Shown here piece by piece: positions 20,491-34,145 of a stretch of DNA of 64,000 nt; within the stretch, counting starts at the first letter, position 1; each line of letters begins with the position of its first letter. The notes beneath the pieces are model-generated. The model was not told the DNA's origin. It saw only the letters and a program-made list of their open reading frames with translations, and searched no databases. Origin of the DNA: Sinohyriopsis cumingii (Eukaryota > Mollusca > Bivalvia > Unionida > Unionidae). The translations under genes were made by a program, and so were the position numbers. The DNA is taken from assembly GCA_028554795.2 (NCBI GenBank), contig CM068839.1:89996182-90060181 (forward strand). Reading direction: 5' to 3'.

Positions 20491-21850
20491 ATGAAACGTT
20501 CGCATCAATTCGTGAAGAAAGCAGAAGAATGTAAGAGGCAGAAACATGATTTATCGCCTCGTACCATAGCTGAAGTTTTGGCACAAATTCATGCCAGTGA
20601 TTTTGAAGATGACATGAGTGAACCAGAATCCAGACTCAGAGAGTCTTCACCTAAGCAAAGTTCTCCAGTAAACCCTGAAAAATATTACCACATTCGAGAG
20701 ACGGAAAAACGCTCCTCTAGAAAATTTAGGACCACGGCTTACACCTACACGGTGAAGTTTAAAGATTTCAGGTCCGACGTACCGTTGGAGAAGGCAGAAG
20801 GGTTCATCACCAAGATGTGGGATTCTTTATTAACCACACTAAAGCGACAATGTCAAACCAAAGAAGACGATCGCTTGAGACTTTCCATTCATCACGACAG
20901 CTTGAAATCCCCTGTTTGTATCGAGTATTGACCAAACATTCTGCCTTTGAAACTTTTATGTGACATTATCGGTGTACAAAATTCAGAGAGTTATGAGGAA
21001 AACTACCAATGACCATCCTATCTTTCTTGGTCCTCTACTTCTGCTCAGAGATGCGTCGTATAAAATATACAAAGTATTCCTGGAAGATGTGGCAACAGAA
21101 CTTGATAATGATGTAGAGACTATTGAAATGCAAATATCAGAGAATATGGAATTAGGCACGGACTACGAGAAAGCTTTGACCAAGGCTATCAACCACATGT
21201 TTCCTTCTGCATTACAATATTTGTGCACAAAACATCTAAAAGAGAGCATTAAGTTTTACTTACAAAACAAGGCAAGAATTGACAAGGTAGAGCGTGATAG
21301 CCATGAGGTGTGGTAGCGAAGCTATCGTGGATGCCAAACTACCATGGAGTTTGAAAGTTGCTCTGAAAAACTTGAGCAATTACTAAAAGAAAAGTAAAAC
21401 AGCCTCAAGCAACACTTCGTGAATAATCTAAAACCAAGACTTCCAAAATTTGTGTTTGAACTGAATCACCAGAAGAAAGAAAGCAAACACCAGATCAATA
21501 GCAACACATAGTTCATCACTAATGTTTTAAAAAATTCAATTTAATGGAAGCCTAAACATATTAGCGATTTAATAAACGAAGTTTACGGCGTTACGGTCTT
21601 GCATTTTATGGATTATAGAATTTCTCTAAATGACACAGGAAATTATCAACTGACTAATGAAGAATTAATTTACCATATACATGATGCAGTCTGGTGTTGC
21701 ATGTCTTCAGAAGAAGAAAACAAACTTTTCCAAAATTTTCTCTTTGACTCAAAATATAAGCAAAATTCACAATTCATAAAATCAAAAGATGGGAAATTTT
21801 CAGTCATTAATAATGCAAAAAGAATTGCATGCAAACTGAGACGGTGACGA
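20491..21850 (+). pseudogene. Mutator-like (MULE) transposase relic
   Basis: The first ORF (20491-20931) has a charged N-terminus, then YTVKFKDFRSDVPLEKAE and RLSIHHDSLKSPVCIEY, a domain I have seen at the front of large replication or transposition proteins of invertebrate elements. The middle ORF (to 21316) has FLGPLLLLRD and TDYEKALTKAINHMFPSA then LCTKHLKESIK, the layout of the MULE catalytic core (D, E and CxxH regions). The third part (21540-21850) has WKPKHISDLINEVYG and an EELIYHIHDAVW helix region. Stops and frameshifts separate the parts. Inactive. Confidence 0.6.
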
Positions 21851-21949
21851 CGCTGATGTAAATCTGAAAGGTTCTGGTGTGAATATTTCTTCTGTTCTGC
21901 CCATGCATAACAGCGAATTTGTATCGATGACAGTACATTGAATGACGGT

Positions 21950-24370
21950 GGCAAGACATTCATGAGTGGGAAGGCAGAGGCTACTGCCAAACAGCCATAC
22001 TTAATGTGTTCACCCAGATGCACCTGGAAAATGCTGCCACAAACATACTACACAAAGCAGAAAAAAGCAATTGGAAGATAAGGGTGCGGTAGCAGAAAAT
22101 ATGTTGACAAGAAATTTTCCCTTGATGCAGATGTCACAGCCTTGGGTAAGATGGCAAGGGAGTACATTGACAACCATGCAGCGGATACGTTCGCCAAGGC
22201 TGTCGACTATATGGCCGGCATCCTGAGCACGATGGTAGTAGAATGACAGGTTTGGCAACACCCCCCACACCCTGGACCATGACGAGGATATGAACCCATA
22301 TGTTGACACAGCAGTTGTGATCTTAGAAGACGATGTAACCTGCCAAGAAGCACTAGCTGGCATGGTGGGCGATCTGGTCATTGCAGCTAAAAGGACTATG
22401 GGCCTGGCAGTCCTAATTAGAGATCACGAAGCGGCTAGGAAACTATACGTTGATGACGCTGTTGTGACCTAAAAACAAATATGTTGGACGCAAAGACACG
22501 CTCATGGCATCCATTGTGGAAGACCCAGACATGACCTCAAATTGCGGAAGCAAGACGAAACAATAAAAGCATGTGTAGATCTACACGTAGCAGTCCTCCA
22601 GGTTAAAAAGAGTATTGGGATCGGCCCCTTGCTGGTTAAACCTTTAAAATCTGGCATTGAGGTTTTAATCTGGGGTTGACTTGGCTTGAGGTGGGTCTAC
22701 ATGGAACAAATATGGATATTATTATACAGAGGATAAAAAGGAAACCCCTTCCGGCTTTTGGGGCTCTATTCACCTGACAGTTGAAAATATATGACTATTT
22801 GTTTTAAGACCGCATACATTGGGTTGAGTGTTATGTAAGATTCCTGCTTGCTAGCAATATGGCATATAGAAAATTGTATTCCCCACGGGTACAGCTTTCA
22901 ATGTTTTTCCCATTCGCTACGGCGCCAGCAGTCAGACGTTTCTCAATGCCATTTCAAACTTGCAGTTTTACGCATTAGACAAAATCGTCTATTCGTGGAG
23001 CACGGCTTGCATATAGACATCAGTGGCCACTCGAATAAATTTGACAGCATGCCGAGTGATCTCTCACAGTCAGCAACCAATGCTGACTCTGCGGCTTTTG
23101 CTCCTAAGGACGTTCTCTGGCACCACTGTTGTGTTCTTCGCATATATTTTCTGTATTTGCGTTTTATAAAGCTGTACATATAAACATGAAAAAAATTCAT
23201 AAAATCGGCTAATTCTTTTACCATTTGTACCATCTATTAAATGATAATGCTTACTCATACTTCATTACTTGTTACTACCATTAAGATATTATACTCATTG
23301 TTGTTAAATGATGTAAGGAAAATATTTGAAATAAGAAATGTCTGTCTGTCTGTCTCAATCCCTTTCACGCGTATACATCATCTTGTGCATCATACTATTT
23401 CCAAACACAAAATACCAGTCCCTTAAAATAATCCTTTAAGGACATAATTACTAAAAATGGCATCGTGTAACAGCTTGGAAATAACCTTTATAACTGTGAA
23501 ATATGTCTCTGCGGGGCGACAGTAATATTCTCTGCAGTCTTTGAATACCTTCCAAATAGTCATGTTATGCAGCAACGTTTAAATAACTTTTCTACATTTA
23601 AAATCATCTTTGAAGGATTAAAGTCCCAAAATGGCATTTTGGCACCACGCAACATGTTGGAACGACCACTGTGACTGTAAATTATGAATCTATGGGGGTG
23701 GGGGATAGTAATGGTTACTGTAGAAACCTTCCTACCTTCAAAATATTTTTTCTTAAAGCCTAAATTCAGAAAATTACCTTAGGGTATAATCTAACAGCTA
23801 GGAGTAACTCAATTACTACCAAATATGCCACTGGCATCAGTCAAATTATCCTCCGTAAATATCTGTTTCACAAATTGTTCTGTGCAACATTCTTGAACAA
23901 AATGTCTTGATTCAGTAGTTACTAGCAACATAATTGGAACCACACTTGTTAGAAATATATTGCAATACGAGTCATAATAATGATTTAATAAAACTGAGTA
24001 AATAAATTATGAAACGAATAAATAAAAAAATGAATAATAAATAAATTAGTCCAAAGTTAAACATATTATAATATTAAATATAGTTCTTAAATATTTGAAA
24101 TGGAACTATTTAAAAGAGGTGTGCAATAAAGTAGCAAAATGAGACTAAATAAATAAACGAATCTTTGAAAACAACTATGAAAATATGAGACAGATGAGAT
24201 ACAAAAATGTACCAAGTTTGAGCAATATGAATGGCTAAGTGATTCGAGTTCGTTTATTCAAGTCGGTGCATATTAATCCATCCATTTCAGAGGGCATCAC
24301 AGCATGATGATGATTGCAATGAAACTAATTTATTTGATAATTTTTTAAAATTCTTATACTTAATGTAAAA
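21950..24370. other. Non-coding or decayed sequence
   Basis: The part 21950-22600 has higher GC and broken frames (for example a DNHAADTFAKAVDYM stretch) that may be further relics of the cassette. From 22600 on nothing is recognisable. Two overlapping ORFs on opposite strands at 22848-23233 look like chance. Confidence 0.35.
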
Positions 24371-24375
24371 GTACA

Positions 24376-24387
24376 ACACACACACAC

Positions 24388-24431
<44 letters not shown>
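24376..24431. repeat. (CA)n microsatellite
   Basis: Dinucleotide CA run with one CG interruption. Confidence 0.95.
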
Positions 24432-24433
<2 letters not shown>

Positions 24434-25010
24434 ATGAAAATCTCCCAAGCCTTATCTTGAAACACGAGTTAAACCAGACCATGCATATTTGTTGAGAGAG
24501 CGCAACAATTTGGAATTCCAAGTTGTTCACAATTTCCTGACAAATGGGTTATTCTAAGTTGTCGCCCAATCTTATTAAAATTGGTGCAAAGGTGTCTGTG
24601 TCTAATGTCGTCTGCTATAATTTTGGATCTAGCTGCCATTCTTATTCATTTACTTGTTTATAATAACTGGGCTGTCAAGTTTTTAAGGTTTGTAGTTTTC
24701 ATTTCATTTGATGAAGTTGATTGTTTTAGTAAGGTGGCAGGGCATATCTGGAGACTCGACTGTGGCGAAATAGACTTTTAAGTAGGAGGATTCATCAATC
24801 ACTACTAGTGTATGAAAGGTTGATAAGAAAATAATAGTAAATAATTTTATCGTGTCAGTTTTAGTGCTAAAGGTAGGTGGTAGTTAATCGAATAAACGAC
24901 GATTTTGCTTAAGATACAGAGGCTCATAGCGTAGTCCTACAATGTAAGACATAGCACATGTTGGTTTTGTTTTAGTGCCATCACCCACCCCCCCAGAACC
25001 TTGGAGGACT

Positions 25011-25112
25011 ACTCGTATCATTGCTTACAATTTACCTGTCATACACGTACTATGTAGTTATTAAGTTATATAGCACATGTATGACAGGTAAATTGTAAAC
25101 AACGATACGAGT
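25011..25112. repeat. Long hairpin, 38-bp arms
   Basis: Left arm 25011-25048 (ACTCGTATCATTGC...) and right arm 25075-25112 (ending GATACGAGT) are reverse complements at 35 of 38 positions, with a 26-nt spacer. The length and loop fit a microRNA-type precursor, a foldback element or a MITE relic. Confidence 0.85.
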
Positions 25113-25664
25113 CCCTGTGGCTTAAGATTGTTATCATTTAGCACACAGCTGGTTGATGCAAGATAAATGTTGAAACAATCAGTAGCTTGAATGAAAAACA
25201 TAATAGCGACAAAAGTTCTTCAGGTGACTCCTTAACTACGAAGACTGGAGACTACGAAGTGATCCAGTGCAATTAGAGCAGAGAAATATAGTGGCAAAGA
25301 CAAAAGATGACTGGTGTTAAAATCTAATACCTAAGTAGAGTTATGTTTTTCAGGAAGTTTGGCTAATGCTAAATTTGCATATAACTGTACATTGTTGACC
25401 ATGGCATATAACTCGAGATTATTGCAGTGTTTTATTTTCCCAAATAAGGCACGAGATACCATATTTGGATAGTCTGCTATACGTTATTCACAACAGCCAT
25501 TTTTACTATGATCTGGTTATGTTTCTTAATAAAGATGACGTGTCCTAATATGGCCCCCGAAAAAAGAGAGGGTGAAAAAGAAAGTAGTAAGAAGGTAAAC
25601 ACAGTTTTACACGTATTTCTGTAATATTTGTATTAATATAATATAGTATAGTATTTGCACTCTC

Positions 25665-25706
25665 CCGTTTTTTTTTTTTTTTGTTTTTTTTGTGTTTTTT
25701 TTTTTT
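25665..25706. repeat. Poly-T tract
   Basis: Nearly pure T run interrupted by single G bases. Confidence 0.9.
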
Positions 25707-26783
25707 GGTTTACCCTATACTATCGAAATTAATGAAATTATACCAGTAATTAATTTTAATTAATATATATAGCAGTTGCAGTAAGAAAAAATAAAATGTA
25801 ATTAAATCTTATATTGAACAAAAAAGGGAAAAATGGGGGAAAGAAAATGATAGAGTGATGCTTCCAGAAACCATATTTAAAAAATACAGCCCTATATGTT
25901 TAATAACGTGTACGTAAAAGGTGGGTATGTAGCACCATCAGCCACATATAGAAATAAGAACATGAAATTCTGTGAAGAAAAGCCTTCTATAAAATCACAG
26001 GTGCTCAACACAAGCTTGATGTTGAGAAAAAAATAATCTGATAGAGAAAAATCATACAGAGTGACAAAAATACCTTAGATTACCCCACGACCCATTCTGA
26101 CATAGGACCGTCTACTATATCAGAGAGAAGGTACATAACTTCCATATACTTTGTTCCACCCATGGCCCTCGATTTCCTTCTGCTGTTTCAGTCTTTAAAG
26201 GCACAGACCATACTTTATGGCTTGCTTTACTCCTGAGATATTTTTCTATTCATCAAGTCATAATTGACTTTTCTACGTTGTACCAAACTGAAGTTACAGG
26301 CTCCAAAACTTGGGAATTTTGCCAGACAAGACAACATTGCTTGTGCTCAGGTGACAACCGGTGAAAAGAGCTACATATACCATGTTTGCGACTTTACGAT
26401 ACATCCCTTCTTTAATTACAGAACAGTGGTAGATGCAAAAGTAAGTTTTTACTTAACATTAACTTGATTCAACTTTAGGAATCATGTTTCATGAAAGAAT
26501 ATTAGACATTGTCTTCTCCACTATACATACATCGTATACAAGCAACTCTCATTTTCAAAACATGTATAGTATGCGGCACACACCATGGATGAAAACAAAT
26601 CCAAACATTGTTTATAGAAAAGCGTGTACCTTATTACCAAAATCAGTAGCATTGTATATGGGAGCAGAATTCAGAAAGAGTAAAACGTTGCTGTTCCAGA
26701 ACAGCTTATTCATAAAGCTTATTAATTAGGGAAGAGTGTGATACCGCTTGACTAAATATTCTGCTCAGATGTTTGAGCATTGA

Positions 26784-26800
26784 GGAGAGAGAGAGAGAGA
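26784..26800. repeat. Short (GA)n run
   Basis: GAGAGAGAGAGAGAG in non-coding DNA. Confidence 0.85.
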
Positions 26801-26850
26801 GTATGTTTTCATCATTAAAGAATAACTGGATGTGAAACCTTACATACAAA

Positions 26851-27292
26851 AATGATTGTATATGCTCTTAGAATATTTTAAGTTTTCTGCTCTGGATGAC
26901 AGTATCTTATTTGTGGTTTTCATAGCTTGTTTGTACATCTGTACAACAATTGCATCTTTTGCTACAAGAATACGAGAAACTCGTTTGATATATAGTGGTT
27001 GTAGCTGGATGTTGCACTGGATGTCAGAATACAGGATTCGAGATAGATGATAAGTCAGCAACAAAACTTAAATTAACAGGTAAAGTGTCGTCGTAATTAT
27101 TTACAATTAGTTTATTGTTTCATGAATGATAATTATTACGACTCTAGGTTTTAAAATATGTAATGATTGTATACGCTCTTAGAATATTTTATTTCAAGTT
27201 TTCTACTCTGGACAACAGTATCTTATTTATTGCATTGTTTTCATTTCATAGCTTGTTTGCACATCTGTATAGTGATTACATCATTTGCTACA
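26851..27292 (+). repeat. Diverged local duplication
   Basis: About 120-130 bp at 26851-26975 recur at 27162-27292. Both share ATGATTGTATAYGCTCTTAG, then TTTTCTRCTCTGGA, CAGTATCTTATTT and ATAGCTTGTTTG phrases, with small indels. Offset about 311 bp. Confidence 0.75.
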
Positions 27293-27299
27293 TACAAAA

Positions 27300-30200
27300 A
27301 AATCTTTTGATATAGCCTTAAAATATGTAAGAGAAATTTTTGTTAAGTAAAATTAGCAAGTTATATATTTCTCTACAAAACAAAGTGAAAACTCAAGAGA
27401 CATTTTCAGTTTTTGCTATTAAATTTCAAATGATCCTAAATGTCCCTTAGAATGTTCTGAATGAGTTCCAGTAGTCTTGAATATCCTGATGTAACACAGT
27501 GATACAGTCCAGAATGTCTGTGAATTCAGAGTAATCCAAAAGAATAACGTATAAATCCAAAATTGAACAATCAATTTAGTAATTCCAGTGAATAATTTAA
27601 ATAAATAATTCCTCTCAGATTATATTTTGACATATCTGTAAATTTGGATCTATTCCCACTGACTGACCTGAAACAGGAATGAATTAATGTAGTATCATTT
27701 ATTTTCATGGGGCTCAGTTTTCGTTGTTTTGAAGAAAAAAATCCCACATTTTCATGGGTACTTAAATTTGTGGTTTTGCCTATCAAAGTTTGCATACTAG
27801 TAGTTATTTAACTTCATGGTTTAACCTCTACAAAAACCCGAAATAAGTAAGACAAAAAGTATAGAACTATGCTGATCCAAAAGGCGGCCACTTAAGTGCT
27901 GAAAGCAATACAACAACCTGCATAAAGCAGAGACCTGATTACATCTGTTCTTAGTGTTTTCATCCAATTGTAAACTGATGCAGCTAACAGCACTAAAACA
28001 GTATTATCACCTCTGTGAACACAAATTAAACCCCTGTCTAGAACAGTCCCTTATACCATGGTTTCGTCTGAGTGCTGAACATCAAAAGGAAGACGAAATC
28101 ACCAAAATGTGAAGATGTTAACTAAACTGAAAACAGTGAAATCATTCCTTTGTTTGTGCTAACTTCATGGACAGACCAACTTTAATCTCTATACCTGACA
28201 GTAAATAAAGGGTACAAAGAAGAATTATTGTTAAACTGCCACAACTGGTATGCTAAATAGGTCATGCAAGCCATCACCAAAAAGGAAAATGCTGTTGATG
28301 ATTAGTGTACTGTATATGTGAACCTTCCAGCCTCATTAACGGATAATTGTAGCTCACACAACAATGAGCGAAAGATTTGACCTAATTATTAGTAGTTTTG
28401 AAAAAGCTGGACTTGTTTAATTCTGCAATTTGGGGATTTTTTGCTGACTCTTCGTTCTTTTGAATTAAAAGTGGATGGATAAAATGATGTATGCTTTAAA
28501 GAGGATTTCGATAATTTGATTTGAATAAGTATTAAATTTAATTTTCATATACATGTAGTAGTATTTTTTATTATTCTTTCTATCATTTTGAGTGTTACTT
28601 GTTTACTAATACCTTATGCTTTTTCTCATTTATATTTATCTTTCCTTATCTCACATATTGAGAGCGGAAATTACAGCTTCCAGATTCCTTATCACTACGC
28701 ATGCACTGGAACAATATACAATCTTTTATAGTTCTTTTTTGGAAAGGGTTAAAGTAAAACAGACATGTTACAAGCTAATATTTTATTACCAAATTTCAGT
28801 AGTGGCGTTGATTTATAAAATTTGAGTAGCTTTCTTAATATCCTGAGGAACCAAGTACGATCACAGTAGGGGTTGTCATCACTTGTGGCTGATATTTTGT
28901 GGAATCTTTAAAATTTGTGGTTTGAGGCAATAATGAAAACCATGAAGATTGGTCCCCCACAAAAATTCTGATACTACAATATTTATTTATCAAATCTCTA
29001 ATTTTTCACAGTTTCATCTGACCAAAATGTGAATCATTACAAAGGAAAATTCCTTTTTATTTGTAAAAAAAGACTTGGCTCAGAATGTTACAAACTGAAA
29101 TGCTAGGTAAAAATTTTATTTACAACTTACAACCATGGACAAAAGTTAGCTAAATAAACATTCTGACTGCTTATCTGTGGTACAACTTATAATTATGGAC
29201 AACAGTTAAGCACACAGTTAAATATACCTAACATTATACATCACATCATGATCTCCCAACATATAACACATAGTAGTATGATAAAATACATGACAAAATA
29301 TCCATTTATGAATAAGGAGGTGAGAAAAAAAATAGTTTTTGGTAGACATATTTTTTGGCTACAGTGCAGAGAAATGATTTCTCTTTCAAATCTGTATCGT
29401 TTGCCAAGTACACAGCCTCCCAGTGGTTTGATGCCCATTCCTCTTCAGATTTTAAAAACAAAAGTCATGAAGGATATAAAAATTGTGCAAAGGTATTGTC
29501 AATAGTGCGTCCATAACAGTCATTCTTTTCAGGTTTCAAACCAAACAGGAAGTTTTAAATGTGAATGAATGAGTCTGCTCACTTTAGCTTTCCAGTTCCT
29601 GGAAAAGTCCATTTTCAGTAAATGGGTGTTGTCTTTGGACTGCACTTACATAGAAGGCAAACTCTAGTTCTGATATTTCCAAAATAATCTTTAGAAAAAC
29701 ATAGAAAGGGAAAATTATTGGCTAAATTTGAAAACTTACACAGTAAGTGATTTGAAAAACTTAATTGTTCACAGTCATCAAAATAGACTCATCCATTCAA
29801 ATATGGGCACCATGTTAGCATAGAAACACTTGTTTGGTTTGGAACCCAAAGAAAATGATTGCACTAGGAACCTGCTAGATGGTTATAAATTATCAATGAA
29901 TGAATGAAATGACCCAGTTTGTGCATGTTTTTGTATCCTTTAAAGTTATCTTACACCTGCTCATTATGAAAAGAATCAATTGCTGCTTCAGATAAATTTT
30001 GTTTTTCTTCGCGACTAAAGAATAAAATACAGATATGCCTTCAAGCTGTTTGGAAGCTAATATGTATTTACAATAAAAATTAACTGTACATAGATGCTGT
30101 GATCTGGCCTAATTTTGCCAAGTAGCTCTATTTGCATGCACACCATGTTCTCATTGTAGTCCTGACACGCTTGCTTGCCTAAATCAGTGTGATAAAGAGA

Positions 30201-31130
30201 TAGTTTTCTTGATCTCAGTTTCAGGTAGATGTCTTTTCCATGAGAATGTTTATCAGGGTTGCCATGGTTTTGCTCCAATTATTATGTGTACCATAAAAGC
30301 ACTAAATTTTAGGAGTTTTTCGTTTCAGATGTTACTCACTATAGTGTAATAATTCACCCAAAATAACCATAATTTGACATCAGAAGTGTCTAGAAACATA
30401 ATTTGTTTGTGAAACTGACTCACATCCAGGTCATTTTATCCTGTCTTAGTTTCTTTTATATAAGGTTTGTGATGAACAAATTATTTATTCCTATTTTAAC
30501 ATCAGTTTAGTGAGATTACTTTTAGTTGTGTTCAGATATCATTTGATAGGAATAATGTATTTGAAAATTATTCATTAGAATTATAAAGTGCTCATTGACA
30601 TTTTTGACTATATCACTATATTTGGATTACTGTGAAGTCATTTAAGGACATTCTGGATTATATCATTTTGATACATAAAGACTTTTGGCAGGTCAGCACA
30701 TTCAATACTCGAATTCATTTGGAACACTATACATCCAGACTGGTAGAATTTTAGGATTATATGGATTTTGTTCCACAATACTATATGTTCATTTAAATAT
30801 TTTGTTTTGTATTCTAGGAAAAATTAACTCCTTGAATTTTACTAAACTGAATTCTTTTCCTATTACCTAGTTTAAGACCATAGAATCATAACAATATTCA
30901 ACCTAATTCAATGTAAAAAAATCTATTTTGATTATTACTTGGGATGTATTATGTTAAATATATTTATCAGAATTGGCCCATGGAGTCAGTATGAAATTTT
31001 TAACTGACCATGTGTTTTGCCTCTATTATGTCTGACTTATTTCAGTATTATTTCCAGTTTTTTCTTAACTAAAACTAAAGGTGACATATAGTATGACCTT
31101 TGTCAAGAGATAATTATGATGGTTTGTACC
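27300..31130. other. Non-coding stretch with faint old repeats
   Basis: No exon or named element found. The part 29800-29950 weakly resembles 57410-57550 (an ACCATGTTAG phrase followed later by ATAAATTRATGAATGAAATG), suggesting an old dispersed repeat. Confidence 0.35.
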
Positions 31131-31132
31131 TG

Positions 31133-31230
31133 TGCTTTGGGTTTAATGGCATTTTTCAGCACATGGTGGCCATTATAGCTGGTGGAGGAAGAACCCTTGG
31201 AAACCCTGCTATGAATAACCAAACCTCAGG
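31133..31230 (-). mobile_element. SINE family A fragment
   Basis: Only the 3' body remains, in reverse orientation: GGTTTAATGGCATTTTTCAG, then GGTGGAGGAAGAACCC. These match the body of the copies at 5028 and 12072 with many changes. Confidence 0.75.
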
Positions 31231-31686
31231 TAACTACTGACACGTTTTATTTTTGTTGGTGCGTGTTTATTTACAATGTTATTAAAAAGTCCATAGCACA
31301 TGTCAAGAGCAGTGTTAATGTCAAAAATATTTCAAGAAGGAATTTTGACATTTTTGAGAAGGATCTTTCAACAGATTAATATTAAAGTCGCCTATAATTA
31401 GAAAGGCCTTTTCAGTTTCTACTTTATCAACCCATTCAAAAGTGGAGCTTGGGGTTCAATATGCAGAACAGAGAAGTAATTGTCTGGATTGAGGAAGTGA
31501 TATTTCAATCCAAATTGCATATTTATTGTCTATTTCTAAATACTCCCTTCATCTATTGCTTAATCACTCTGCAGTGGATAGCAGAATACCCCTCCATGAC
31601 CATATCAGTATAATTCATACCGACCATACTATGTCTATCACACTATACAGAGTGACAAAATTACCCAGATTACTGATATGACCTGT

Positions 31687-31975
31687 TGACCGCTTCAGTG
31701 GCTAAGTGGTCAGAGTGTCCACCTCTGATGCGAGATGTCACCAGTGCAAACCCCGGCAGAGTCAAACCAAAGACTATAAAAATGGTACTAACAGCTGCCT
31801 CACTTGGCATCAGCGTTAAGAGGTTAGTACTAGGGCTGGTTGGCCTGGTATTAGGATAATGTGACTGGGTAGGACATAATGCTACATGTCTGCGGCATGA
31901 TAACCCCGTGCTAGACATCACTATAAATTGCCACACTGCAGCCATCAAAGCAATAAGACTGAAAAAAAATCCAAA
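31687..31975 (+). mobile_element. tRNA-derived SINE, family B, diverged copy
   Basis: Head GACCGCTTCAGTGGCTAAG (A-box region), degraded B box, and the body with AATGGTACTAACAGCTGCCT, GCTACATGTCTGCGGCAT and GTGCTAGACATCACTAT. It ends in an A-rich and CA-rich tail. No clear target duplication, so it is older than its sisters at 41496, 53871 and 55070. Confidence 0.85.
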
Positions 31976-34049
31976 TTACACACACACATCTACGACATTT
32001 TCTGAATAAGGACCCTATCATATAAGTAGAAGTATGATAGACAGGGTCCAGTGTCAGAAGTCGTCACAGAAGAAAATGAAGTAATTTTTTTTTCACACTG
32101 TGTGATTTTTTTATCCTTCAGCTTAATTTATTGCTTTCTTTTCAACATTAAGATTTTATTAGCCATTGGTGATTAAAGAAAGATGTTGAACTCCACTTGG
32201 CACTAAACAAATACATGTCTTAAATTTACGGCTCCATCCAGTGCTTGTAAACGTGAGAACAATGTGAATGCTGCTTTGACAAGCCAAGGGTTTATTGGGT
32301 CACATGCACTGAAATAAAACTTGGGAAATATCACATTGGGAATTAAATATTTTATCTCCTCAAACAATGTGTTTACTAAGCAAAACAAAAATATTAATAC
32401 AAATACAAGTTGTTATTACTTGTACCAGAATAGAAGCAGTATACTTGTGAATAAAGATCCACTGTAAGCACCATTGATGGACACTTCATTTAATGATTGG
32501 TATTGTTTAATTTACCCATAATATTTTCACATTATTAAAATCCACACAAATGTAGATACATATATTGTATAATGAATACCATCATGAAATGAATAAACAC
32601 AGTGGATACCATATTTTCAATTCTGAAATAGAATAATGACATCAGAATGGAACATCAACAGTATTTTTGTGTACTGCAATTATCTCGAATCTCAAACATT
32701 ACCCTTAGATTTATCCATTTTCTTTTTTGTTTGTAAGTCTGTGTTACAGGACAACCCATTCTCTGCTTGAATTGAATTTTCAGTCAAATAAAAACCGTTG
32801 GCTTATAAGCAAGTATATATGGTATTAAAGAAAAATAAAAGGTTAATGTTGGGTGTTAAAGGATGCAAGTACGTCTGTGTGGACACTCACACAAGCACAA
32901 ATGTTTTGCTATGTTGAGATTCTGCCAAGTCAGGCTCAGAATAGTCAAGAAGCGTAGGATCTGCTTGATTTGTTAATCTGAGTCAACACTTTTGCCAGTA
33001 TTGACTCAAACTAAAAAAACAAAGGACTCATGCCAAGAAACGTGAGATCTGAAAAACAGGCACTCCGGTGACAAAACTATACATGTGGACATACAACTGG
33101 ATACAAATTACATGTGTATATTATACGACTGTAGAAATTGAAGATGGATTAAATATAACAGATTCCAACTACAATAATATGAATTTCAGGGTCCATAGAA
33201 CCTGACTATTATTAAAGGAACTGTGTTATAAACGGCCACGTCAGATATGTGAAGAAAATTATGCATGTTCCCAAAAAATGTTGGAGTGGGTGGGATGAGG
33301 ATAATGAAAGAGGGAGAAAAATACGTTCCTTCAGTGACATAGTTACCATCTTGAGTCAATGCATATTAAATGACAAATACACATGTAGTGAAAATGGAGA
33401 AGGTGTATATAATATTTTACTTTATTCAAAGAACCATACATTGGTACATATACATATATAATGTTTATATATACATGTCTGATGTAAAGCATGAAGAGTA
33501 TCAACACTGTGTACTCACCTGCTGATCTAGTCAGATGTGTTGAATCCAAAACACAATGAATTCCATAGGTAACATGCACAGATTTAAAATACAAAGGAAA
33601 AAAATAGCAAACGTATGCATCGAATGGTGAAGCACATTTACAGTTCAATCTTTCCCAATGAAAACAAACAGTGTTTGTATAAATTTCATACTACTTAATT
33701 TTTCTCAACTGCGACTTGAAATACGTTTTTGTGTGTTGAAAACTGATTAATGTTTGACTGGTTTCTGTTAATGTCATTTCTGCTCTTGATCTTTCATATT
33801 CCTCAACTGACGAATTCGAACACCAGACTTAATCCTGTCCAGGGCTTCTTTCTTGTCTTTAATGGTAATAACTTTACGTTTTATGTCCCATTATCAGTTG
33901 TAAATGTCCACTAATTAACACTTTTACACCTGTTCATTTTAATGACTACAGCAAAAATAATTGTCAGTCAACAATGGGGTCATTTTACTTGGGAATGGAT
34001 GATATTATTCACTGTGAACTGATTGTGTTTGACTTTTGATTATATACAG
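31976..34049. other. Non-coding stretch
   Basis: Nothing beyond short chance ORFs was seen on either strand. Confidence 0.35.
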
Positions 34050-34145
34050 AATACATTGAAGACAAACAAAGAATACTCAAAGACTTTATGGTCAGTGGAT
34101 CAGCAATACATTGAAGACAAACAAAGAATACTCAATGACTTTATG
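34050..34145 (+). repeat. 55-bp tandem duplication of a possible micro-exon
   Basis: A 41-bp block ending in TTTATG occurs at 34050-34090 and 34105-34145 with one difference. The first copy is preceded by TATATACAG (acceptor-like), and each copy is followed by a GT (GTCAGT, GTAAGA). In the frame ending at ATG it reads YIEDKQRILKDFM or YIEDKQRILNDFM and leaves phase 0, which fits the transporter exon at 38598. It may be the exon before it. The period of 55 shifts the frame, so only one copy could be used. Confidence 0.35.

Noticed and set aside
22848-23233. Opposed ORFs of 111 and 96 codons
   Set aside because: No homology recognised, no promoter or splice context, and mirror-frame shadows of each other.
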